NCBI RefSeq assembly: GCF_932526225.1 | Contig: NC_064036.1 | Coordinates: forward strand, 9,865,519 to 9,929,518 | Direction of reading: 5' to 3' | Length of the DNA stretch: 64,000 nucleotides | Source of the DNA: Nematostella vectensis | Taxonomy: Eukaryota; Cnidaria; Anthozoa; Actiniaria; Edwardsiidae | Shown: positions 1 through 12,446 of the stretch, piece after piece | Layout of the letters: each line of letters opens with the position of its first letter | Position numbering within the stretch: the first letter of the stretch is position 1 | The notes under the pieces: model-generated | What the model saw: the letters and a program-made list of their open reading frames with translations, nothing else | What the model was told of the DNA's origin: nothing | The model's database searches: none | Position numbers and translations under genes: made by a program

Positions 1-1982
1 GAAATGGTTAAACGGCTTGAAGCAGTCGGCTCCCAGAACTGATTCAAAATGTGAATATTTACCTTTTCGTGGGGATTCTCATGAGCACGGTGTCGCCTGG
101 CGTTTCAGCGAAAAGAGTAGGAATATCGCTGTACGACGTCACGGGTCACATGATGACTCAGTCGGCCACTTAGTAAGCCAAAGGGCCTAACGGCATAATG
201 ATGAACCAAATTAGCATCTTACATTGAAAAAGTGAAGAGTAAAAAACTCCTAGAATACAGGGAGCTATTGATTAGATATCACTTATTTCTGTTAAGGCTC
301 TCTGGCGAAGCAGCTTTTTATTATGCAGCTGACTAGCGTAGAAAATGCGTGGGCGTCGACATCAAACTATCAAATATCCAATTCGATTTTGAGTTTTTTC
401 TTTCATTTTTATCACGTAGCTACCGAGTTTCGAATATCTGTACCTGCATTCTCTCCCAGACTGCAGCTCCCACACACACAAAATCTTTCAATATGAAAAC
501 CACCTGCGGAGATGTGTTGACGATGTTTAGGGACAATTTCTTAATCAATGAAAAAAACAAAATAACAATGGTAAAGAGTTCATGAGTTTAAGAAACATTA
601 AGGTTTAGAAACATTATGGAAATATGTGTTGGATTACCGGCTGTCAAGTGGTTACGAAACAGACACTGTATTTGTAGATGTGCTTAGCGCATGCGTGGGG
701 AGTTCTTGACGGAAATGAAGAAAGTAATGTATTTCCTATCAAACAAAAACAACGATAAGAAATGGGGATGGTTATACGAGGCACTAGAAATTCAGATTAT
801 CGCGGGTATGGTTAATAGGACTTTTTATAAAATATTGCCAGAACATCCAGCCTTAGGACTTGTTAGTCACATCAATGGGAGGGGGGGGGGGGGGTGGGCG
901 GTGCGGTTGGAGGGGGGGTTTGCGGACTCGGAGGGGGGGGGGGGGGGGGTTGGAGTGCGAGTTTCAATGAGCCCGAATGTCCATAACTAAAATCGCACAG
1001 GGACTTCATTATTGCTAGAAAGCTAGTAAAACAGCCTCAAGGCTGTCGGAAATATCCATTTAAATTAAAATTGAATTTTATTATTTTCTATTTGAAATCA
1101 AGTAATCCCCTGTTTTGTTTTGCGGATTTGTTTTTTTTTTCTGGGCCAGGATACAAAACATATTTTGGAAGGAAAATAAATTCTCGAACTCATTAAACGC
1201 GTATTTTTTCCTTTCATGTTTTGGTTAATAAAGGAGGTTGGCCAACGAGACGATTTTTTTCAGAGAAAGTCACGACCCTACTTTATCAATATATTTTTTA
1301 ATGAGGTAAAAATTCACCAGCGCCAGGTGTATTTTAGCATATTATGCCGTATTTGTGCGAAATATTTGATCCTTTCTTATTTAAATCAAAAGTAAAACGC
1401 TCTTGATGAAACAATAATACGGGATATTTAAATAGAGAAAAGTATAATTCCGAAAGGGGAATAATGTTGACGCTGATGCAATTATCTCTATCAGTGTTTG
1501 CTTTTGCATCTCAAATTTTTACAAATTCGGCAGTCTTTCATGCTAGAATAAAGTACTAGAAGGTCACTCAGCTCAGACTTATCATTAAAACTCACTCACT
1601 CACTCAAAAATCTCTCTATTAATTAAAAACAAAACACATAGACACCTGCGTGTTCGCTTTCTAAATATATTTGATATAACTCTAGTCTCTGGAGCATCCG
1701 ATGGCGGCGCAATAGCTTGTGAGCAGCTTATTTGGCGAGTGTTTAAGGTTCGGTTTATACTGGGGGCTATTTAGCAATTATACTTTCTATCATACCTACA
1801 GAGCTCAAACGACCTCCCTTGTTAATTGACCCTGCTGGAACCTCAACCTATCGCCCCGCTATTCATCTGAAAAAGGGTTCTGAATCAGCCGCTAACTACC
1901 TGTGGGTCAGAATGCGACAAGCTATGGCAAACTCAAACAACTTGGCAAGCCCACTTTTTTTTCTCAGTAAACTCACTACCGA
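1..1982. other. Non-coding, no gene recognised
   Basis: Short open frames occur but none resembles a known family or is bounded by convincing splice sites with a neighbour. Two poly-G stretches lie near 887-960. No RNA gene was recognised. Confidence 0.5.
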
Positions 1983-2143
1983 CAGAGCCGTAGCAGGCCT
2001 TTGGGGGGGGGGGGGGGGGGTGCACGGTACAGAAAAAAAGAAACAAGAAAGTTGCGGGGGCACAGCCACTCCCCTACTGGTCATTTTTTAAAATATTTGG
2101 GGGGGGGGGGGAGGTGTGTGCCCCACCTCCTGTTACGGCCCCG
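1983..2143. mobile_element. MITE-like element, GCCGTAGCAGG family, copy 1
   Basis: The left end reads CAGAGCCGTAGCAGG and the right end, CCTGTTACGGCCCCG, is its approximate reverse complement. The interior holds two poly-G runs and the phrase CCCCTACTGGTCATTTT, which recurs in the copy near 8250. Related copies lie at 4463-4587, about 8221-8328 and 34072-34219. No coding capacity is seen, so it is probably a non-autonomous DNA transposon (terminal CAG suggests a hAT-like origin, inferred). No clean target duplication was found. Confidence 0.6.
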
Positions 2144-4462
2144 ACGGACAGCACTGACATAAAAAATGGGCGTCGTGTTTCCATTAGTATATCCAGTCAA
2201 TATTAGTTTTCCAATTATTCGATCTTAGGCTGTATTTCGTGATCTTGAGGTACCTCCCTATACGAGGCTGATTAGCTTTGACAAACTTATTATTTTCTAT
2301 TTCATAGCAACGCGCCGAATGGTCTCCGAGTGGGGTATGTAGTTTTTTAAATCCGCCATTGTCATACGCAACAATCGCCGATGGAACGGGAAAAGCGAAA
2401 ATTATTTCAAAAGTGTAAAAAAAGCGTGTGTTTGTAATTTCTATGAGGATTTCACTGATAATTTAGAGCGGATGGTCTGTTAAATAGCGCGAATTCTAAT
2501 AGATTTTTTTGTCTCTTGATTGTTGAGGTTTCCGACGGCCCTCCGGAAGTAACCTAGTTACAATGCCGCTTTTTAAACTCTTAATTAAAAGAGTTCCGAG
2601 GAACGAGCACATTTCTTAGCGCTTTCTAGTTATTCCGTTATTCAAACTAAAGAGATAGGGATTACATTTGAGGATTTTTGATAGAGGTCCCCAACCAAAA
2701 ATTGTGGGAAACCATTTCGGTGTTGACCAATGAAAACGCTTCAAGTATTCTGAATGACGGAAGCCATAAAGCGCTTTCGGCAAGAGTTTGCAAAATTTTG
2801 AAAACGGCAGTACAAAATCTTTAATAGATGTGAGCATCTATTTTCTTATGTTTCGGGTCCATATAGGGCCCTAGAGCACGCAGGCCCATTGTTAATGCCT
2901 TTAATGCCTTTGATTTCATATAAATTTTGGAAACTAATAAAAAAGTACCCTTTGGTTTGATAAATGGACAAACTATATTTCAAAGCATATATTATTTTCC
3001 AATGTTTCAAAGAGGCACATCCGGGATTGAAAAGAGTTTTTATTGTCATTTCCAAGCTCGAAAACAGTCAAGTTACGCGGAATTACCAAAATAACCATAG
3101 AGGGTAATTAAATAAATGCATAATTCGGGTTGAAATGCCTCACATTAAGCGGATGGAATCGAGGGAAATAGTACTTTCAGGTTTCAGTACAGACTGTACA
3201 TTTCCTCAAACTTAAGCAGTCTCGTACCCAGACGCAGCGCAATGCATTTTGGAGAGGTTTAATAAACGCACGGTGCATAACGGTCAGGATGCTGTTCGAA
3301 GACGGAATTCGCGACTGGGTACGAGTCTGAAACAAAAGTCTAAGCAAATAGATCCTGCGTATGTAATCTATTTCTTATAATTTTTTTATCTATTTGTAGC
3401 ACTTGAGTAAAGTAGACAGGAAAATTATATGTATTTTTTACACCCTGTCATCATGTTGAAAGTGGCCTACCCACGCAGGCGTCGTAAACCTTGAAGCAGA
3501 GTATTCTAGAGTCCTTGTAACTAAGAGAATCTGCCTTCTCGCGGAAGCCTTGTGTTTAGTCGGCAAACATTTGGCAGAGTCGAATATCATGGCGAAAATC
3601 ATTTTCAAACACTGCTAAATTATTTTTTCGGTTTTGAATGACCGGCGTGCTATATGCTAATTTGGCAATGCATTATACCAAAAAGAATTTACTGTTAGAA
3701 CGGTAATTTGGCATTTATGTCCATCTAAAAATAAAACTCATACTCAATAAAACTCATACTCAATAAAACTGATTTCGAGGAATGTTATGGTCTCCCTATT
3801 ACCTCGATTGTGAAATGAAAATAGCATATTGGGTTCTGTTTTTACATGATTGGATGCATAAACGAAGAAGGGACGGGACTACTTCTCTCCTGCGCCAGCG
3901 ACCACAAGTTAGCGCCATAGAACCTCCATAAAACGGGCACTCTCCCGATTTGCCGGTCAGTAAATCTTTGTAAATATCTTCATTTAGCGGAAACCTCTAT
4001 TTTTCACGGTCTCCTCCTTAAAAATCTAAGCATTTTTAACCTCTACTAAAAGATGACAAATTTGTTTGATATTAAGGGAGAAATAAAGAAAATTATAGCC
4101 TGTGTGCTAGTTTTCTTAGCATTTGCCAAAATGTGACAGTTCGCAGGGAAAAAGCCGCCAAGACTGGTTTCACCGCGCGGTACTGAAACTAGCGTTTTTA
4201 AACACTGGCTGTCACACTTTGATAAACGGTCTTGTCTGGCGAATGGTGCATTTATTGGGTTTTTACTATATCATCTTAGTATGACTGTCGTTTTTTTTAT
4301 ACAGTTATTCAAGCAAGGTTGAGCTGTTGCATCACGGCGAGGGTAAGAAATCATCTAGCACCAATGAAACATGAACACTTTAACTTTGCAACTCTGCTTG
4401 GAAAAGGTGTGCGAACAATAAAAAGATAAAGGCAGATTAACGATGGAGCCATCGAGTGCTTT
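2144..4462. other. Non-coding, no gene recognised
   Basis: AT-rich sequence without supportable exons. It contains one small inverted-repeat element at 3217-3329 and a short direct repeat of ACTCATACTCAATAAA near 3737-3770. Confidence 0.5.
3217..3329. mobile_element. Small inverted-repeat element
   Basis: The ends CAGTCTCGTACCCAG (3217-3231) and CTGGGTACGAGTCTG (3315-3329) are reverse complements with one mismatch, separated by 83 bp. It is likely a short MITE. No target duplication was identified. Confidence 0.45.
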
Positions 4463-4587
4463 CAGGGCCGTAGCAGGGGGTGGGGCACTGGGGGCATGAG
4501 CCCCCACAATATTTTCTTAATGTTTCTGTATTGTGCCCCCCCCCCCCCCCCACCCCTCCCAATCTTACGTGGCCTGCTACGGCTCTG
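4463..4587. mobile_element. MITE-like element, GCCGTAGCAGG family, copy 2
   Basis: The terminal inverted repeats CAGGGCCGTAGCAGG and CCTGCTACGGCTCTG match over 14 of 15 positions and enclose a poly-C run. This is the clearest full-length copy of the family (125 bp). Confidence 0.65.
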
Positions 4588-5212
4588 GCTTTTCAGGACC
4601 TTTTCACTTGACTTTTTTTTTAAAGTTGTGCTAAAATCAACTATAAAAATACCCTTGTATTTCAATTGTGTATTTTTAGCTTGTAATAATCGAGATTGAA
4701 GAAATATAACACAACATGGAAGATCTTCTATTTCATATTTTATACATGGATAACGTTTTTCTTTCTCTGGGAAACTTGATTTTAAATACGTATCAATTAT
4801 ATTTTGTACTCAATTCCGTCCCTTTCAAACCTCCCTTAGTAATCCTTCTTGGCAATACTTCATTTTGGATAAAAACAACTTAATACAGGATCTACTAGAG
4901 GTAGTTAGAGGCATTACATGCTTTTTGGGTTTATGAATAGTCCGCTAATTGAGCCTTCATGAATATTTAATCCCTTTTTAAAAAAATATTAAAGCCTTTG
5001 GTTGTTCTATTCAATCCATGGATTGCAATTTTTAGTATGTTAATGAAAAAAAAGTATCCGATAGCCTTTGGATATTTAAGAAACATGTATAACTACTACT
5101 GTTTAAACCTGGAGTCGCTTTTAGTTTTGCTTATTTGCTCATAAAGTTTTCTACCTTTATCTAAATAGGGGTTAGTTGTATAAGAATAGATGACATCTCG
5201 TGGATCACAGTT
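4588..5212. other. Non-coding, 3' side of the SLC17A9-like gene
   Basis: AT-rich sequence with no exons seen. It lies just downstream of the transporter stop codon on the minus strand, so it probably includes its 3' UTR and poly(A) region. Confidence 0.4.
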
Positions 5213-8200
5213 CTATGTTATCTTTTTGGCTGTGCCGAATATGAGAAAGACAACGCATCCTATGATCAAGATGACGGCGTTGATGTGAAAGATGGTACTC
5301 CAGATGTGTGTCAGCTCCAAAATGTGTCCAGATATTGGTACAATAACAATTCCTGAAAAAACAAAGAGCAGCATTATAGCAAGATTCCTCTGATAAAAAC
5401 ATGATATCAAAAATTACCTGAAAATGCCCCTGCAGCATTCATAAGACCTGAGAGAAAAGAAGGAAAACATCCCTTTGAGAAATTGAATCATACCAGCAAA
5501 AACGTAGTGGAAACCTTGAGAGGTGTGCTCGTCTCTAGATTTCCTCAAGAACATAGACAGCAGAATTTCCATTTGCTTTTAATAAACACAACACAGCCCA
5601 ATCGCACTGATACGGTACAACACAACACAGCCCAATCGCACTGATAAGGTACAACACAGCACAGCCCAATTGCACTGATACGGTACAACACAACACAGCC
5701 CAATCGCACTGATACGGTACAACACAGCACAGCCCAATTGCACTGATACGGTACAACACAACACAGCCCAATTGCACTGATACGGTACAACACAACACAG
5801 CCCAATCGCACTGACACGGTACAACACAACACAGCCCAATTGCACTGATACGGTACAACACAACACAGCCCAATCGCACTGATACGGTACAACACAACAC
5901 CGCCCAATCGCACTGACACGGTACAACACAGCCCAATTGCACTGATACGGTACAACACAACACAGCCCAATCGCACCGATACGGTACAACACAACACAGC
6001 CCAATCGCACTGATACGGTACAACACAACACAGCCCAATCGCACTGATACGGTACAACACAACACAGCCCAATCGCACCGATACGGTACAATACAACTCA
6101 GCCCAATCGCACTCACACGGTACAATATAACACAGCCCAATTGCACTGATAAGGTACAACACAACACCGCCCAATCTCACTGACACGGTACAACACAACA
6201 CAGCCCAATTGCACTGATACGGTACAACACAACACAGCCCAATCGCACTCACACGGTACAACACAAGACAGCCCAATCGCACCGATACGGTACAACACAA
6301 CACAGCCCAATCGCACTCACACGGTACAACACAAGACAGCCCAATTGCTATGATAAGGTACAACACAACACAACACAGCCCAATCGCACCGATACGGCAC
6401 ACAGAGCACAGCACAGCCTAATACCGCACGGCAAGGTTCAACACGGCACGGCAACAACACAACATGATATAATAATCAAAAATTATCAACCATGCAAAGC
6501 TGCACAGCAACCTTGGCATTGTAGACACTAGGAAAACACCTTGTTACCGCTCGGTCCTAGATTCCTAAAAGCTCAACACTTAGGCCTTTCCTCCTATTGA
6601 GGGGAGTACGAACTCTGCACTATCAACTGAAAGAAACAGGGTGGTCTTTGAAACTTTTTAACCTTTTTAAATTTAATTTTCAAGTTTCCTGGGCAAATTT
6701 TCGGATATTTCGCTTAAACGTAAAAGAAGCATAAGGCAAGAAAAACAATGACCCAGTCCTCCTTTCTTAAAGTCCTTCCCCCTCCTGGATCCGTCTCTGA
6801 GTCAACCCCGAGAACAATAATAATCCCTGGATGTCATATGAGGTTATGTGTGGCACTCACCAAATAAGGACCCAGCAAACTGTGGAGACATGTCTTGTGG
6901 TACCACAGGACACCCACAGTTTCCTAGTGCACTGAACCCCATGGTGACCATGATCAAGAACATGGCCTGCCCAAAGGTGGCCGCCCAGTCTAGAAGTAAC
7001 ATACACAGGGCTCCTCCACACATCGACACAGTCTGTAACGGAAAACAAGAACTTTTTAAACAAATTTGAGATACATTGATGACAATATGCATATATGTAA
7101 TAGAATAATTTAATTATTTAGTCTTTAGATCAAAGAGAACTAGTTTATCAAACCGTGAACACTAAATGTCATAATGCAAAATGAAATGCAATAGATGTTT
7201 TTAAATAATTGGAATAGCTGATTTTGATAAGGTTGTTCACCCAAAAGCATTTCCAATTTGGAAATGTCTGCAGAAATGGCTGCATATTTGAATTAACTAG
7301 ACTTTGAAAGCAGTCTACAGTACTAATCTATTAATCTGTGATGCATCTGATATTCTATACACCTGCCAAATGTTAATAAATAATGAGATATATGACATCC
7401 CTAACATTGTCATTTAGGTGGACAACATTTTCACGATCAACTATATAGTCTCTACAACTTACCTGGAATAATTTCCGGACAAATGTCAATGAAAAACCTA
7501 GAAAGAAAAAAAACATGTAACAAGTATGGTTGGCATTTTAAACCCAATGATATACAGGCCATCCATAAACCCCTATTCTGTGATTATACATCATCAGAGA
7601 CAATGGCAACCATTTTATTTGGGGGGAGGGGGGAGGAATTTGAAGGGGAAAATGCTTCCTGTAAATAATGGGGGTTGAATACCATTTGAAAACTATTTAA
7701 TTCTATTATTTATGGGAAATGCATTACCCTCAATGATGGTTCTTAGGTGCAGCACCGTGCAATGCAATACATATGTGCAGTATACGGTATGCATAGATAG
7801 ACAACACGGCAAGACAAACCTGATTTTATCATGCAATCTGCCAGTAGCCCTGCTACAGTAGAAAAAGGAAAGAAGACTATCCATGGCATGACGTTAAAAA
7901 CCCATTTCTAGAAAAAATAACTATGCTTTTAGCAAAAGTAATATCAAAATGAAATTATAGTGTAAACAAGTGTACATTTATCAAGACAGACATGCAGAGA
8001 TTTGGTGCAATTTTGACATTGAAAAGTTACCAATGAACCAAGATGTAAATTCTGTAACCTTTTGCTAGCTACGGTATCCAGCAATATGAGCAACTATAGT
8101 TAATCTCATGGCTCTCTTTCCGTTAGTAATGGCAAGACTCTTTTTCTGTTAGCGAGATGTAAGGTTTAAATGCCTTGAAAGAGCTGAAAAGGTCTCGAAG

Positions 8201-11200
8201 TATTGGCAGGCAAAACACAGAAACATTATTGGGGGAACAACCATGCCCCTACTGGTCATTTCCATATAATTTATGAAAATATTGGGGGAAAATGCACCTC
8301 CAGTGCCCTACCCCCTGCTACAGCCCTGGAAGGACCAAACACATTGAAAGGTATTTACAAAGCCATTATTTCTTCTTTAACATCTGAATTCTTTCATTTA
8401 GTTATGTTCACTTTCTGAGTGATAAATTTCTATGATGTGCAACTTATGATGTGCCAGTCAATACCTCACTTTCAGGATATGTCTCCTCAAAATACAAAGG
8501 CAGCCAGGAAAACACATTCCAGAAAGCTGCACTTTGACAGAAGCAAGTTATTATTGTAGCCCTGCCAGAGAAGTAAACAAGAGGTATTTTCATTTATTAA
8601 AAGAATGATTAAATGATACACTTCAATGTCATGAAGGAAACTGAATGAAAGTGAGAATGTTGGTTGCCCACATGTCTTAGTCATATTTATTATGTTGATT
8701 CACATCTATTATCTTGAAGGCAGCTAAGTAGAGAACATGCTTCATCATTATCATCATTGCCATCATCATTATTACAACCATCTTTATTATTATTAACAGC
8801 CTCAGCAACTCACCCCAACACCACCAGTTAGTGTTCTTATTTTTTGACCTGCATCTCTTAGACTTTAAGGTGTTTACCAATCAACAAGGAGCTATGTACC
8901 ACAAGTGTTCAAAATGGCATTTTACCCTTAAAAGCCTCCTTCACTAGGTCTAAAGTACACTAGACCTCTGCATGCTGAATTAAATGCTTATGACCATCTA
9001 CCTTGCTGCCAGGAAATACCTCCTCAAAATAAAGAGGAAGCCAAGAAAACAAATTCCAGAATGCCCCTGCTTGACAGAACTGTGCAATAATAATTGCCCT
9101 ACAACACAGAGAAGGCAATACATTTAACAAACATTTACAGTACTATCAACACAATGTAATCCTACAATGTGCAAAATTTAGACTATGTGCACAGTGATAA
9201 TTTCTTAAATTAGGGAAGTTTTTTTGTCAGAAACTTACCAAACACCAGCATGCTGTAAAAATAAGCTGTATGGTACGCTGGCCCTCTCTTTCGATGTAGC
9301 CTCTAATAATTTGATGTCCCCTAATGAAATTTCTTGTCTATTTTTTTCCATTCCAGGTCCAACTAAATAAAATGTCCATAGCCACGCCCAAAGCAGTCCT
9401 GCTGCTCCTTGGGCTAAGAATACACTTGGCCAGCCAAAATACATCAGTATAACAGATCCAACACTCCCCATCACTAATGTACTGAAATAAAACAGAAATA
9501 AGAAATGGAAGTGATGAGATTGAAGCAAGAATAAAATAACAAAGTTCAGTAAAAGGCACTGCTTCTGTGATTTAACATTTAATTTTCTTATATTTTTTTT
9601 GCAAATACATATTTTTATACATATTTTCTGATACATAATAGTTCAATTTCACCAAAATTAGAACGATTGGGAAATAGTGGAGCCCAACTTAAAATACACA
9701 CTACTGCTCTTTTTTGTATCAGTAGCAAATGTGAAAAGTTTTTCTTATCTCACCCAACTGGTCCAGCAGAAAATACAGAACTGGTGAGTAAAGTTCTCTC
9801 CTTCAGGGGTATTCTTTTGGCTATGATATTAGTCAGCGATGGGTAATGAAGACCTATAAGGAGAAAGTTGAGAATGACATGTTAACTTTAAACTATTGTC
9901 TGGCTACCATCATCTTTGATGGTGGTTGACTGACGTAATAGAATGGGAAATCTTATATACATATAGATAGTTATACATAGTAAGGGAGTGTAGTTTCCAG
10001 CCCTGAAATCAACATCAAAATATCGTGTTGATTGAAAACAAAGTCAAAATCAGTATAAAAAAAGGAAGTGTCTAAAAACTTGAGAGCCAGGGATATATGC
10101 CCTAATACTATACAGTAGATACCCTACAAGCTTTATAATTTTGCAAAGTTTAGCTGTCCCATTTGACCCTGCCCATACAAGTCACCACTACAAGAATCAA
10201 GTATATCAGATACATGTAATCACCTATGATATATCTTCAGTTAAAACTAGTTCACCTTGGGAAAGCCCTGTAACAACTCTTGATAATATCACCATCACAA
10301 TTGGTGGGAAAAACAAGAATGCCTTTCCAGGAAGAAATGGCACAGCAAGTGTACAGAAAGACCAGATAATAGCAGCATATCCCAAGACAACCTCTCCACC
10401 GTACTTGTCGCTAAGATAACCTCCAACAATCTGTGCAGGTGTGTAGCCCCAGAAAAATGCTGACATCACAGCGCCCTAAGATGGGTGGAAAAATTGGATT
10501 CAGAATGGCTCAAGTTCATAAGACTCATACCCCTTTCCTTATGACTTAAAGCTGGTAAAATTACATAACCTATACTGTAATATGCACTTCAATATAATGT
10601 TGCTTTATCACTATCAGATAAGGATTTTTTAATGACTTTTCAATAGAGGTTTATTGTAAATTACACCAAGGTCCATGCCCGTACCCAGGATTTTTCTTGG
10701 GGGGGGGTCCGAAATCCGAAAAAATGGACCTAGTTTTTCCAGGGGGGGAGGGGGGAGTTCTCTGATAAAAATCGCACCCCCGAAAAAACAAAATAGATTT
10801 TCTATGCCTTTGCAGTATCTCCACAGGATGTTTATTGTCATATTCGGCTACATACCAGACTGATCTAGGTTATGCTTTATAGTTTTGTCTACAAAAAGCA
10901 TGTCTATTGAGAACCGAACATGGACCTGCGGCCGTTGTGGGGGGTGCGTTCGCACCCCCTGCACCACCCCCCTAGTGCTAAGAATAGGTATAATTCAACT
11001 TTATAAGCGTGGTTATATTGCATGGTTATATTTCACCCATAGAACCAGCCTGTCGAGGTCACATGTGTGAGTTGGAGGTGGAACAAGGCCGGCAGATGGG
11101 GAGGGGTAGGAGAGAAGAGAAAAAAAAGGGAGAAGACACCAAATTTACTAATTGGATTTAACACCCCTTAGGGAACTGGCTTTTATAGAACAGATTTCCA

Positions 11201-11770
11201 AAGCATCTTCTCCCTTCTTTTTCTTCTCCTCTACCCCCCCCCCCCCCCCCCCCCCTCTTACTGTCTCGTTCTCCTTCGTTCTCTATGCAGCCAATATTCC
11301 CTTATAAAGAAAAAGGTTGAAATACTTGAGTGGACTTTGCAAAAAAAAAACATAAAGTGTGTCCACGTATTCATCAATTTATCCTCCATACGGATTTTTA
11401 TACTACAAATTAGAACCTACACACTTCATTTAAGTAAGCACGCATAAGAATAACTAATTATATTTATCCATCCATCAGACACACGGAGATGTTCTTATAC
11501 TACGCGATATTATTATTCTGCGAGGACAGTACTTACATCAGCTTCTTTATCCCAAGTCAGATCTTTACTCATAGCAGCCATACATAGCGGAATCGCCGAT
11601 CTGGCCGAGTAGAGAAGCATAGTGCCAATAAACATTGAAGCAATCCATATTCGCTTTTTCTCGTCAGGCCATGGGATGATCAAGTTATCAGCGTTAGAGC
11701 TGCTTGGTTTTACTGACATAGCTATGGACAACCTTGACGCTTTTGTTTTAGGAGAATAGGAATAGCTCAT
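5213..11770 (-). CDS. SLC17A9: SLC17A9-like vesicular nucleotide transporter, complete
   Basis: Major-facilitator transporter of the SLC17 family; the family member SLC17A9 loads ATP and other nucleotides into secretory vesicles using membrane potential. Coding exons on the minus strand: 11537-11770, 10256-10475, 9754-9853, 9239-9481, then either 9002-9098 or 8465-8561, 7820-7907, 7463-7497, 6861-7032, 5418-5447 and 5213-5352. They give 452 residues, close to the family length. Family marks include YSARSAIPLCM in TM1 with its conserved Arg, FFWGYTPAQIVGGYLSDKYGG, GLSQGLHYPSLT, SWLPLYFEE, VFNVMPW, MSPQFAGSLFGLMNAAGAFSG (split over two exons) and FLIFGTAKK at the C-terminus. All junctions keep phase with GT-AG sites. 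The two alternative fifth exons are described separately. A vesicular role is inferred from the family. It is head-to-head with TADA3. Confidence 0.88.
5585..6403. repeat. 34-bp tandem repeat array in last long intron of SLC17A9-like gene
   Basis: About 24 copies of a 34-bp unit containing CAGCCCAATCGCACTGATAC followed by GGTACAACACAACA. Variants alternate at a few positions (AATCG/AATTG, CTGATA/CTCACA/CCGATA). It lies in the intron between exons 6861-7032 and 5418-5447. Because 34 is one more than a multiple of three and the unit lacks stops, all three minus-strand frames stay open; these frames are artefacts of the repeat, not genes. Confidence 0.9.
8221..8328. mobile_element. MITE-like element, GCCGTAGCAGG family, partial copy
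   Basis: Ends in CCTGCTACAGCCCTG and shares CCCCTACTGGTCATTT with the copy at 1983-2143. The left end is not clear. It lies in the intron downstream of the second alternative exon of the SLC17A9-like gene. Confidence 0.5.
8465..9098 (-). other. Duplicated alternative exon pair (5a 9002-9098, 5b 8465-8561) of SLC17A9-like gene
   Basis: Two 97-bp exons in tandem encode the same protein segment (TM7 region). Exon 5a reads AIIIAQFCQAGAFW... then ...FEEVFPGSK; exon 5b reads ATIITCFCQSAAFW... then ...FEETYPESE. By eye 22 of 32 whole codons encode identical residues. Both begin with one base that completes a Trp codon and both end in phase 0. Both have a pyrimidine-rich acceptor and a GT donor (GTAGAT for 5a, GTATTG for 5b). 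Since 97 is not a multiple of three, including both would shift the frame, so the pair fits mutually exclusive splicing. Exon 5b resembles the human TM7 end (FEETFPDAK) slightly more. Confidence 0.8.
10672..10985. mobile_element. Poly-G-rich dispersed repeat in intron 1 of SLC17A9-like gene
   Basis: Begins GCCCGTACCCAGGATTTTTC followed by a G run, and ends in GCACCCCCTGCACCACCCCC. It resembles the dispersed elements at 13872-14046, 15183-15340 and 44489-44661, which share a 'CCCAGGATT / poly-G / GTGCGCACCC' layout. No coding capacity. A separate poly-C run of about 20 bases lies near 11226-11246 in the same intron. Confidence 0.45.
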
Positions 11771-12446
11771 GTGCTGGCTGATTTGACTTTTCTCTTATAA
11801 GTTATAGAGTCTAAACAACTGTTTATCTTATCGAAAACAAACTGCAACCACTAGGAACTCATTCAATCGAATATAAAAACAGTGTTTTACGCATGGATGC
11901 GGCAATAATATTTTGCCTTGGCGTTAACTAAAAAAGTTTGAAGAAACTAAAAGAGAGCGAAGGTGAGTATGAGCTCCAGGAATTCCCCGTGGCAAACCTG
12001 CCACGTCCCTAGCTTGGGTTTCTATGTGACTTCAAGTAATAGATTTAGGCACTGCGTAAAAAGAGGAGCGGGAAGCAGAGTAACCAGGCAATGAAGGAAC
12101 AGTGTCCGGAGAGTTTTCGATAAACAAATTTCACTTCGAAAACCTTCCGAAGCTTAACAAAGCACTTGACAGCAATAGCTTGATTGTTAATCACAATCCG
12201 GATCAAAATTTACATCTAAATTATCTCTTTAATGTTTTTTTTGCCCCTTTATTATTAGGCTCATTTTCTTTGCATTTTCTTCACATTTGTACTATGTAAA
12301 GTTTCTAACAACAGCTCTCCGAATACTATCCGACCATTTGAATACCGCTGACCTAAATCAACACGAAACAGGCAGACATTTTGGATTTTGGAGCGAAGCG
12401 TGCAATATTTACCAAGAGTTCAATTATTTTCGCGGTTTCCGTGACA
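11771..12446. promoter_or_regulatory. Shared intergenic promoter region, SLC17A9-like / TADA3
   Basis: The start codons of the two divergent genes are 676 bp apart and no other gene lies between them, so both promoters and 5' UTRs must fit here unless an upstream exon was missed. No TATA box or defined initiator was confidently identified. Confidence 0.4.

Noticed and set aside
5585-6403. Possible CRISPR array (34-bp repeats)
   Set aside because: Units are contiguous without unique spacers and lie in a eukaryotic intron.
5535-6414. Long Cys/Val-rich open frames on the minus strand in all three frames
   Set aside because: They are produced by the 34-bp stop-free satellite inside an intron of the SLC17A9-like gene and have no homology or splice context.
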